This document shows positions 55,174 through 64,000 of a stretch of 64,000 bases of DNA, in pieces. Positions within the stretch are counted from its first letter, which is position 1. Each line of letters opens with the position of its first letter. The translations under genes were made by a program, and so were the position numbers. This stretch comes from Obelidium mucronatum (Eukaryota > Chytridiomycota > Chytridiomycetes > Chytridiales > Chytriomycetaceae), in NCBI GenBank assembly GCA_025765595.1, contig JAIVFH010000004.1, positions 310,001 to 374,000 on the forward strand. The letters are read 5' to 3'. Below the pieces are notes generated by a model. The model was not told the origin of the DNA, ran no database searches, and saw nothing but the letters and a program-made list of their open reading frames with translations.

Positions 55174-58100
55174 ATGGCGCACAACCGCAGCGACGAGAGC
55201 TTCGTCGCCACGTGGTCGCGCACAACGCTGTCGGCGCTCGGCGTCCGCGCGGACGCGGCGCGGCGGCCGCTGCCGCAGGAGACGGGCCGCGGCACCGGCA
55301 GCCGGCGGGCGGCGCGTCCGGGCGCGCTTTCGCCGAGGGGTCTGCCCAGGGACCACCGCGGCCGCCTGGCGCGCCCGCAGCTGTCGGCCGCGCTGTTCGA
55401 CCCGCTGCCAAACACCACAGCCACCGCGACCGCAAGCTCCGCTGGCAGCACCACAGACTTTCACCAGACCCTGCTCCGCCAACAACTGAATACTCCAAAG
55501 CCGGAGCAGAAACGCGTCTGGACTCGCCCGAATCTCAACATTGACTGGTGGGCTTGGACCTGGCTGCTGCTTACATGCTGCTTCTGGCCGAGTGCCATCA
55601 ACAATTTCAATCCAAGCCACTTCAAACAAGACCCAGTCACTATTCAGGCTTGGCGAGAAAAGGTGTGGACCCACTTATTCTATTAAGAATTCACTCCAAT
55701 ATACTCAGCAGTATGTTTTCTAGCTCGCTGCCTGCATCATAATTGGACTGATGATGATATGTGTCGCGTTTCTTACTGTTGGAATGCAATTCACATTCTG
55801 TCCTTCATCAGTTCTCGGCAATTCAGCTGCGATTCTGGAGCAAACGAACCACAAAACCCTTAGATATCACGAAAATGTTGTTATATTCGGAAAGACGTAT
55901 GACTTCAATCAAACCGCTGCCGTTCTGGCTGCAAAGGCTGGGGTGTCTCTAAATCGAGACTTTCAAAGCACCGACTTAACTCAAGCATTTGCTGCCAGTG
56001 CTTGCGTGCCATTTGGCACTGGACCACAAATAACTACTTGTTCGGTAGCTGGATCGATACGGTGGTCCCAGTTTTTCTGCAACTCCTTGTCTGGATCCAA
56101 ATGTTATTCTAAACAACCTATCGCCATCGGTTTGTTTTCAATGATTGGTCAAACTCGGCTTATTCTATTCTCCCTAGGGCCGTGCTTATTTTTCTTGGGA
56201 TGACATCAGCTATAATTCCAAAGGACCTCATACCCTGATGGTTTACAACGGCCAAGTTTTAAACTTGACGACATATCTTGCTGCACCTCCAGCGACCCAA
56301 ATATTTGGAAATAACGTTCTCATTACCAAAATCATCAACGATAATCTTGGACTTGATTCCACACGCGCCTTTTCTGGTAACCACTCTTTCTTTTGGTGAA
56401 TATGGTGTGTTAACAAAAGGATAGCCTCATATGACACCATCTCTGCTGCAAATTGTCTTGCTCAACGCTATTCAGTTGGCTTCGTTGATCAAGCTAGCGT
56501 GGGCTGTAACATCAACCAGTTCATTCAAGGGGCTATTCTTGCTGTTATCACCCTGCTAATTTCGATTCGCTTCATAATGGCTTTCGTATTCCACTGGTGT
56601 ATTTCTGGTCGAATTGTTGGGAAAAATCAGTCAGTTCTCAAAGATAAGCTGATTCCTCAAAAGAAAGCAACAACCGTGCCGTTGGGCCAACAGCAGCATC
56701 CACCATCGACGCGGATCAATTCTAAATACTGATATTTTGGAAAATTCTCGCCGAAATGCTGGCGATTCCACAGATCCTTATGTTATTTTGCTTGTTACAT
56801 GCTATTCTGAAAGCAAGGAGGAAATTCAAAAGACCGTTGAGTCTTTAGCAAGCACTGATTACCCTGACCGGAAGAAGCTATTGTTTGTGATTGCCGATGG
56901 CCTTGTTACAGGGGATCAGAATAGTATGTCGACGCCTGAAGCCCTCATCAGCTTGATAACACCGAATGAGCCCGGTGTTCCGGAACCAAAGAGCTACTTT
57001 TCTATTGCTGACGGTGAAAAGCAACACAATATGGCTCAAGTTGTGAGTGTCTTTCCATTCATCTTCCTTTTTCTCATTCGATATAACAGTACAGTGGCGA
57101 TTACCACTATGGCGATGATGAACGACTCACCAGCGTTCCAATTATTGGAATTGTTAAGTGCGGAAAACCAAGTGAACGAACTGCGAAGAAACCTGGAAAC
57201 CGTGGGAAGCGCGATTCTCAAATCATTTTGACAACTTTCTTGACAAGTGTTAGCGACATTCCCCATGCGCGAATGACGCCGTTAGATTACGATATTGCCT
57301 GTAAAATCGAAAGAATCACTGGAGAAAGTCCTAAATCTTATTCTTTGGTGTTGATGGTGGATGCCGATACTGCAGTTCATGAAGAGTCTCTGTTTTTTAT
57401 GGTTCAAGCAATGAAAAACGATTCAAAGATAATGGGGCTCTGTGGGGAAACGAGGATCGAAAATCCAAGGGAGTCTTGGGTAACCAAGATCCAAGTGTTC
57501 GAATATTATATTTCTCACCATTTGGGAAAGGCTTTTGAATCTATGTTTGGTGGTGTCACTTGTCTTCCTGGTAAACTATCTTCATCCAATCTGATTGAAT
57601 TTATTAACATGGTCGCGTTAGGTTGTTTCTCGATGTATCGCATCCACGGAAAGGCGCTGAAAACCGATCAATATGTAACTGAGAAGCATAACATTCCTCT
57701 TTTAATCGATGAAGAAATCTCCGAGAGTTACAAGGAATTTCAAGTCACAACTCTTCACAAGAAGAATCTGCTGCTTCTTGGCGAAGACCGATATTTAACA
57801 ACGCTAATGCTGTCAAGATTTCCCAAAAGGCGGCTTATATTTGTACCGCAGGCTCGTTGTGCGACAACGGTTCCTGCAGATTTCAAGACCCTTCTATCTC
57901 AACGACGGAGATGGATCAACTCTACTATTCATAATTTAATATATCTATTGCAAGTTGATAATTTATGTGGAATTTTCTGTCTTAGTATGAAGTTTGTGAT
58001 TTTGGTAAGTTTGTATAGCTTCTGAACTTGGTTTCTAATGGTACGCGTTAGTTGGAACTGATTGGGACTGTTGTTTTACCCGTGGCTGTCAGTCTTATGT

Positions 58101-58814
58101 TTGTATTGCTAGTTGCAGCAATATTTTCTGGCCCTTCTCTCCCACTCTACATGCTCCTCATTACTCTATTCCTGCCTGGAATTTTGATTCTGTGCACCAC
58201 ATTCGAAGTTGAATATATCATGTGGATGATTGTTTATCTGGGCGCTTTACCCGTGTGGAACTTTGTGTTGCCATTGTATTCATTTTGGCATTTTGATGAC
58301 TTTTCCTGGGGTGAAACTCGCAAAATTGAAGGAGAGATTGCGAATGGTGGGAATGATCATGCTGGGCGTCATGGAGATTATGAAATTGGTTCAGTTATAA
58401 CAAAGACGTGAGTGAGAGTGATCCAAAAAAAAAATTGATGAACTAACCATCGCTCTCAGATGGCAGCAATGGCGAAATGAATCTTCAGGCACAATACAAG
58501 ACTCTCGAGAAGAAATGTCTTTCTCGGACGTTGCCGAGGTGTCAAACGTTCTGGAGATTGCCCAGCTAGAATTTGATCGAGAAAACAGAACCACGTTGGG
58601 AATTTATAACCCAAGCGCCCGAAGCAATCGCCCTGGCAGCCAGTTTTCTGATATGTCCGCAAACTCTTCGGCTTCTTCGTCTTCTCAAACGCACCGGAAA
58701 AATTCAACAACTGTGTTCCACGTTCCTCCCTCAAGCATCCGGAGCTCCCCACCCATCACTCCCACCATTCCCAACACTCCCACCATTCAAATAATTCACG
58801 ACATTCCGAAGTAA
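55174..58814 (+). CDS. Chitin synthase, class IV-like (Chs3 type)
   Basis: Exons about 55174-55662, 55724-56129, 56178-56376, 56425-57042, 57090-57570, 57622-58004, 58052-58407 and 58460-58814; about 1,094 residues. A GC-rich disordered N-terminus is followed by two transmembrane helices, an extracytoplasmic cytochrome-b5-like segment, another helix pair, then the GT2 catalytic domain: [14 protein letters not shown], the DADT metal site, a [10 protein letters not shown] segment across an intron, GEDRYLT and the product-binding QRRRW. C-terminal membrane helices end at [11 protein letters not shown], typical of class IV. Two surplus bases are inferred: in GGG at about 56178 and near 56726; without them the reading frame stops. 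The enzyme polymerises UDP-GlcNAc into chitin at the plasma membrane. Confidence 0.88.
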
Positions 58815-58957
58815 AACGAACCCAGAATCATTCTCTTGATTCTGAGGAGATTTCAAATGATCGCTCGATTCTTAAATCGTTAACCAAATCACAAACGCAA
58901 CCACAACTACTACAGCCTCAAACATACTATCACCAAGATCACCAAATATATAATTCA

Positions 58958-61450
58958 ATGAATCAAGCGGACCATCCTAGTTACTATTATCCACAGGCTT
59001 CACACCAACAAGATCCTCGACAAACTGCGAATTACCTTGACTACAACCAATATCAAAGACCATATCAGCCAAATATTCAACTTCCTTCGCATCCAGTGTA
59101 TCCTGCAACATCGATGTATCAGACCAACACAACGATCCCACAACAAACTATTGGTGGCATACCACCTGTTGCTCCATCTGCTGAACGTCTTGCATCAACC
59201 ACCACACCTGCATTTTTAGTTTCGTCCACAAGCGAAGCTTCATTTACTCAAACGCGGCTGAAACCAAGTAGCACCCACTCAAAACAAATGGACGCCTTTT
59301 CTGTTGAAAAAACACCTACTGTACCAAAATCTTCTGCAGTTGTGCTTACGATCGAGCCCGAGGACCTAACCCGTCCAAAGCAAAAGTGCCTCATCTGCGA
59401 TTCAGAATATCAACCGAAAGATGAACAAAAGACGCTAACATGTGGTCATTGCTTTCATGCGTTCTGCATCAACCAAAGCCTTCGCCAGCAAGGGAAGGAC
59501 GCGTCTTGTCCAGTTTGTAGGGAGAATGAGGAGTATTCAGAGGACCCGTCTCTTTCCCAGTCATTCGTCGGATTTCTTGGAAACGAATCGAGTCACATAT
59601 CTGAAAGAGAAAGTAGTATTATCGATGGCCGAAACCGTGTTCAATCTGCAGATTCAAAAAGCCTGCTATCATTAAATTCGTCAAAGCCGATGCACAAGAT
59701 CGATATGAATCAAATAGCCGACAGTTCATACCACGAGGAAGAATCAGTCTCTAAATCATTTGTAACCCCTAATTTCTTTGGTGGGAGTATTAGAGGGCTC
59801 GTGTCGAAGTTTGGAAGTGTGTCTCGAAAACCCAAATCGTCCAAAACGACTCCACAAGTTTCGGAAGCAACTACCAACTCTTCTTCTGTCGCTTCATCAA
59901 TCAGACGCGGTCATACAAATCCCAATCCATCTCTCGCGTCGTTGCCACCATCTCGCTCGGATTCAGTTTCCAGTTCTGCAAGTCAAAATTGGACGCGTCC
60001 GTCGGCGCCAAAGAGAGCGCCACCACCGGATTCTAAGCCTTCGCTTCAACAACCTGTTATTTATGCTTCGAGTTGCGCTCCTTTGGGAAGTTCTCGCACA
60101 TCAAGCCAGAACCAGCAGAGGTCAAACTCAAATTCATCCAGCTCTGTCTCAGTTACTGCTCGTCATTCTGCACTGCAAAACTTGACAAAGTCGTCAGACT
60201 CCAGTCAAGACACTCCTCGAGCACCAGTTCGGAGCATTGGACGCTCCTCCCAGCAGCTCCCAATGCAGCAAACCCGTCGTCGAACATCCGAGTCTTCGAT
60301 GAGTCTTCGTGAAGAGTCATCCTTTTTGAGTGAAACTGCCGCTCGAATTCAATCCGATAGGTCTTTGACCCCGCGTAAAAACAATCAACTTCCGCCGCAG
60401 CAACAGAAAATCACTCAGGTAGCTGGATCAATGCATGAGCGAGCTGAATCTGTAGGCTCCCGAGAGTTCCACAGAAACTCTATTCAACACCAAGACATTC
60501 ATCACAGACAAAATTCACTTCCTGCAAAACGTGCCGAAGCGTCTTTCTCGAGTCTGCTTCAAACAGCAGACAAGCTGAAAGAATTGTCGCAGCGAGGTAG
60601 TGGGTTGTCTCTGCCAAGTGGTTCTCGTCCTGGGAACAGGCAGTCCCAACAACACCAAACACAACAACAACAACCACAACCACAACAACAACAACAACAA
60701 CAGCAACGACAACCACAACAACCACAACCACTACGACAACCACAACAACCACAACCACAACCACAACAACAACGACAACCACAACAACAACGACAACCAC
60801 AACAGCCACAACCACAACCACAACAAAGAAGAGTTCAAACCACCACGGACCCAATGCCTCATGCCCCTCCAATGGCGGACTTTTCAAAGAGTGAAATGTT
60901 TTCAGTCGTCTTTGATGACTCCATCTTGGAAGTTGTCAGCAATTTTCCTGTTCGTTCCCACAAAGACGAAATCGAGCCGTCTTTTGTTATTGGAAGTCAA
61001 GTTTCTTCAAAACCTGGTACTTCTTCGGCGCCAACAGTCGAATGTTACATTGAAGACGATTCATCAATTATGGAGAATAGTAGCGAAAGTCACAGTCAGA
61101 TGAGCGAAAACTTTGAAACAGCTGGAGAGGAAAGTTTGGTTTTTGAGTATGACGTGCCTGTACCTGTACGTCACACAATGGCAACGTCAAGCAGTGCATC
61201 GGTCTCGCGCAAGTTTTTAACTCCATCAAAGTCGAAAAGAAACAAACAACTACCTTCTGCACCAACTTTGGCCAACACCGCTTCGAGTTCAACAGTGAAT
61301 GGAAGTCCATCAAGAGGTATTGGTTGGGGAAGGCCACTTGCTGGGTATCAAATGTCCTTGACACCAGTTACCGCAGAATCGTTTGCTGAAGGATTGAGAC
61401 TAACTCCACGACGAAAGTCCGGTCCTCGTCCTTTACCTGAGTTCAAATGA
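58958..61450 (+). CDS. RING-finger protein with long disordered, glutamine-rich region
   Basis: An uninterrupted 830-residue ORF from the ATG at 58958. The RING (about residues 148-190) reads CLICDSEYQ, TCGHCFHAFC and CPVCRE, a C3-H2-C3-like pattern consistent with an E3 ubiquitin ligase. The rest is Ser/Pro/Gln-rich, with a glutamine tract around residues 560-625. The frame is also open for about 300 bases upstream of this ATG, giving a His/Ser-rich stretch overlapping the end of the chitin synthase in another frame. The real start may therefore be earlier, or the two may be one gene with a frameshift. Substrates are unknown. Confidence 0.7.
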   Translation: MNQADHPSYYYPQASHQQDPRQTANYLDYNQYQRPYQPNIQLPSHPVYPATSMYQTNTTIPQQTIGGIPPVAPSAERLASTTTPAFLVSSTSEASFTQTRLKPSSTHSKQMDAFSVEKTPTVPKSSAVVLTIEPEDLTRPKQKCLICDSEYQPKDEQKTLTCGHCFHAFCINQSLRQQGKDASCPVCRENEEYSEDPSLSQSFVGFLGNESSHISERESSIIDGRNRVQSADSKSLLSLNSSKPMHKIDMNQIADSSYHEEESVSKSFVTPNFFGGSIRGLVSKFGSVSRKPKSSKTTPQVSEATTNSSSVASSIRRGHTNPNPSLASLPPSRSDSVSSSASQNWTRPSAPKRAPPPDSKPSLQQPVIYASSCAPLGSSRTSSQNQQRSNSNSSSSVSVTARHSALQNLTKSSDSSQDTPRAPVRSIGRSSQQLPMQQTRRRTSESSMSLREESSFLSETAARIQSDRSLTPRKNNQLPPQQQKITQVAGSMHERAESVGSREFHRNSIQHQDIHHRQNSLPAKRAEASFSSLLQTADKLKELSQRGSGLSLPSGSRPGNRQSQQHQTQQQQPQPQQQQQQQQRQPQQPQPLRQPQQPQPQPQQQRQPQQQRQPQQPQPQPQQRRVQTTTDPMPHAPPMADFSKSEMFSVVFDDSILEVVSNFPVRSHKDEIEPSFVIGSQVSSKPGTSSAPTVECYIEDDSSIMENSSESHSQMSENFETAGEESLVFEYDVPVPVRHTMATSSSASVSRKFLTPSKSKRNKQLPSAPTLANTASSSTVNGSPSRGIGWGRPLAGYQMSLTPVTAESFAEGLRLTPRRKSGPRPLPEFK
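60643..60828 (+). repeat. CAA/CAACCA low-complexity repeat
   Basis: Tandem CAA, CCA and CGA-interrupted units code Gln, Gln-Pro and Gln-Arg within the RING protein; the antisense strand shows a long valine-rich shadow ORF. Confidence 0.85.
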
Positions 61451-61493
61451 TGACGTGTTTTTTTATTTTAACCCGCGATTATTAAACAACATC

Positions 61494-61499
61494 AATAAA
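61494..61499 (+). terminator. Polyadenylation signal AATAAA of the RING gene
   Basis: AATAAA 44 bases after the RING-protein stop codon. Confidence 0.45.
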
Positions 61500-61679
61500 A
61501 AATAAGTACTGTTTGTTTCAAAAAGAAAGACCCAAAGTATAAATGAACGTTAGAACAACAACAAAATAAACAACCAACACCCAAATATAAAAACTTACGA
61601 TTATTATCGGCATCACCGTGTTGGTCGCTCCAAAAGGAGGCATATGGACCAATAGTGCTGGGTTCGTGGACCTGGCAAT

Positions 61680-61880
61680 TTATGTTGATTGAATAATAAT
61701 CGAGACCCTTCGGTCATTTGTGTGTTCTTGAATTTCTTGAATTAGAATCGAATTGGAAGCCAACGAAAGAATCGAGATTTCACAGAAGTCGGACAGGAGC
61801 TTGACAAAGTTGAGAACTTGAACGCAAGGACTGGATAACCGAGTTCTGGTCGTGAAAAGGCCAGGGGAATGCGGAGCCAT
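61680..61880 (-). CDS. Small hypothetical protein
   Basis: A 66-residue ORF (MAPHSPGLFTTRTRL...) predicted mostly helical, with LLSDFCEISILSL and NDRRVSIIIQST at the end. Its composition looks coding, but no family is recognised and it may be one exon of a larger gene. It lies on the opposite strand to the RING gene, with convergent 3' ends. Confidence 0.35.
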   Translation of the reverse strand: MAPHSPGLFTTRTRLSSPCVQVLNFVKLLSDFCEISILSLASNSILIQEIQEHTNDRRVSIIIQST

Positions 61881-62150
61881 CGCTGCAGATTCTATCTTTT
61901 GAGATGGTTTTGTGATGATTCAAGGGGAAAAGCGGCTGGTTTTATAGACTTTTCTGATCTGGAATGACACAACTTTCAACATGAAATTCTTCGGAAAATT
62001 TTCCCCCTTGTTCTCATGTGTTTTCGTAAATAATAAGGGGCATTCTTTTGCATTAATTGATTTTGTGTTGAGCAGATAAGTATGGTATTCGAAATTGGGT
62101 TGGGTCTTTCTTTTTGAAACAAACAGTAAGTGTATTGAATTCAAGTTTAT

Positions 62151-62684
62151 TCAAACCAATACAAAACCATCATCATCATTACAGTCGTACTCCATGGGTA
62201 ACACCCCATCCAACAACAAAGCAGGTTCCTCCTCCCCTCCACTCCCACAAACTTCCCCAACAGCAGCCGTGTAGTCTTCATTAGCCTGCAAACAAGGAGA
62301 CATCAAATCTATATTATCCAACTCGCATCGATTACTACTAATATGACTAGTAGTACTTGCGACGCTGAGTCGCCGATGCTGCTGTTGTTGTTGCTGTTGT
62401 GAACTTCTGACAGCCTCCATCTCCCGTTTCAAGTCATCCAAGACAATGGAAGCAGCCAAGTCTTGTTCCGCAAATATATTTTCTGCATTCAATGAATAAA
62501 CTATCGATTGCTGTTCATCATCGGCGTGCATTGGTGCCTCATTCACTGGCACAACAGCAGGCAATTCATGTGAAAGCAGCGCGCCGCCGCCGCCGTCGCC
62601 ACTTTCTTGGCATGAGTTTTCAACAGCATGACACGCAAATTCATCTTTAAAAAAAAAGTCACCACAAGTTAAAGATTAAAAAAA

Positions 62685-62724
<40 letters not shown>

Positions 62725-63546
62725 TACCTTGATAATCATCACTCCTCCACATCATCCCCTCCAAAAACAAAGTCTCCTCCTCATCGTGGTGGTAGTCCAA
62801 CCCATATCTCCTTCTCCTCCATAAAAACCCCCCATCATTATGATTATTATTCTGAAACAATGACGCATCTACTTCGTGGAAAGCTACTTTCGCAAGAACA
62901 CTGCCAAGATCCCATAGAAATTGAGAGATGGCTTTTCCAGCGATATCGACACTTGATTCAAGTAGGGAGGTTGAGGGTTTTGTTGTTATTGTTGATGGTG
63001 GCGTCGCTGAAATGGTGGCACCAGGAAAATCTCCTTGTTTGTCCGTGGTGGTGCACAATGGTTTCACCACAGAACCGTCATGTCGTTCTTGCAAAGAAAT
63101 GTCCTTTTGTTTGAGAATAGAGATGCCTCCTTCTTGTTGGGCTGCTGCAGCCGGATACTGGAGGAGTCGCTTTGACGTCGATGACGGCGTTGTTGACAGA
63201 AAGCCGAAAGCTGCCAAGGCAGAAGAAGCAGAGGTTCGCCCAAACAGAGGTAATGGGACGAATCGCAAGAGTACATGTGCGATATAAGCTTCCATCAAGA
63301 TGTTGTCTTGAGTGTGAGTTTTGTGAGATAAGATTTCAGTTATATAGCTCTCAACTGGCTGCACTTACGGTGATCCAGTGAAGAAGGGAACGACGGCTGG
63401 GAGTTCAATGATCCCTGATTGGTTCTAGACACAGTCGCTATATCTTGCGGATGTGGGAGGTAGTACCCCTTCAGACATGAAAGCTTGTTTTCTGGGGCAA
63501 GGTTTCTCCAAGAGCCTGCCTTCAGCTCAACGCAAATAGGATCCAT
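62151..63546 (-). CDS. Unrecognised protein, three exons
   Basis: Exons 63546-63369, 63306-62728 and 62644-62151 give exactly 416 residues, with phase-1 introns. No domain is recognised. The N-terminal half has a helix-rich, partly hydrophobic stretch (MEAYIAHVLLRFVPLPLF), the centre an AGKAISQFLWDLGSVLAKV amphipathic segment, and the C-terminus is acidic with a glutamine run and ends DDDGFVLV. The second intron contains a 25-base A tract followed by twelve TA units. Splicing consistency and amino-acid composition support a real gene. Confidence 0.5.
62678..62726 (+). repeat. A25 tract and (TA)12 microsatellite in an intron
   Basis: A pure A run (62678-62702) abuts twelve TA units (62703-62726), inside an intron and directly beside its donor site on the minus strand. 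Confidence 0.9.
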
Positions 63547-63727
63547 GACTGTGACGAAACAAACTCTTTCTTGCTAGCTGTCAAGTCAAAACAGGTCAAG
63601 CAGAATGGAGAAAATTCAGAGGAATATGAAATTTCATGTTTATTGGGAGGGTGGCACAGAAATTTTTTTGGGGATTGCGCAATTTTTTTTTTCGTAATTT
63701 TATTATTTGTATCAGCGGTTTTTTTTT

Positions 63728-64000
63728 TCAAGCAAGGTAAATATACGTTGTCGAATCGCTCTTTTCACGTTCAAGATATTCACGATCAATAAGCGACTCA
63801 ATTCGCTTCTTCAAGTCTTGGGCCTGAAAGAGATGAAAAAAAAAACAATCAGCAAATGGGAATCAAATACAAAAGAACAATCGATTTTCGTGAAAGTAAA
63901 CCTTGATTGGAAACTTCAACTGCTCAAACAGCTCCGCAATCAGCAACGTATGCGTCAACTTTTTCCGTGTCTTCATGATCCGTACAATAGCAGCATCCAC
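63728..64000 (-). CDS. CUL4: Cullin-4, C-terminal end (5' part outside window)
   Basis: Two exons are visible: 64000-63902 and 63823-63728, with a GTTTAC donor and TTTCAG acceptor; the stop is TGA. The translation begins [15 protein letters not shown], continues [13 protein letters not shown], then crosses the intron to [17 protein letters not shown] and ends YIYLA. This is the winged-helix Nedd8 domain of cullins, with the neddylated lysine in IVRIMK. The [11 protein letters not shown] and QLKFP segments favour CUL4 over CUL1 or CUL3. Cullin-4 scaffolds CRL4 ubiquitin ligases with Ddb1 and Rbx1. Confidence 0.88.

Noticed and set aside
60480..60887. Long minus-strand ORF consisting mostly of valine
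   Set aside because: It is the antisense shadow of the CAA/CAACCA repeat coding glutamine in the RING protein.

Overview
The window is nuclear DNA from a fungus, most likely an early-diverging zoosporic (chytrid-type) fungus. That placement is an inference. It rests on short spliceosomal introns of about 43-75 bp, many Zn2Cys6 transcription factors, a class IV-like chitin synthase, an ALE1-type MBOAT acyltransferase pair, a possible Crinkler-type effector header and a eukaryotic tRNA-Gln. Exons were joined by eye from GT-AG borders, reading phase and alignment of paralogues inside the window. Summed exon lengths come out as whole codons for most genes, which supports the joins.

Left part (1-22 kb), mostly housekeeping: the 3' end of a C2HC-finger regulator (1-642), a full-size ABCG transporter (769-4957), mitochondrial succinyl-CoA ligase beta (5090-6784), tRNA-Gln(UUG), EDC3 (7250-9136), a Crinkler-like gene (9295-10435), an LRR protein (12101-10451), a DDX51/Dbp6 helicase (14599-12144), two related LRR/transmembrane surface proteins (16000-14631 and 19777-18637) separated by a two-ORF Tc1/mariner-like transposon (16034-18493), and an MBOAT lysophospholipid acyltransferase (20061-22013).

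Middle (22-38.8 kb): five tandem plus-strand paralogues of a Zn2Cys6 plus fungal-specific transcription factor domain protein (22082-34097). One of them carries two zinc clusters, one has a scrambled cluster and one is broken. They are followed by a glycerophosphodiester phosphodiesterase, a small SAM-domain protein and a second MBOAT paralogue.

Right-centre (38.9-54.6 kb), the most unusual part: seven minus-strand zinc-cluster proteins, six of which encode two complete Zn2Cys6 clusters in one polypeptide. They share a modular layout and a short MSIxSLL-type motif. The TFIIH subunit SSL1 sits among them.

Right end (55-64 kb): a chitin synthase, a RING-finger protein that may be continuous with it, two unrecognised minus-strand genes and the 3' end of cullin-4.

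Two window-wide patterns stand out. First, sharply bounded GC-rich islands lie at or near the 5' ends of eight genes in an otherwise AT-leaning sequence. Second, isolated single-base frameshifts occur in several conserved genes, most simply read as consensus errors. Gene structures at those places are marked as uncertain.
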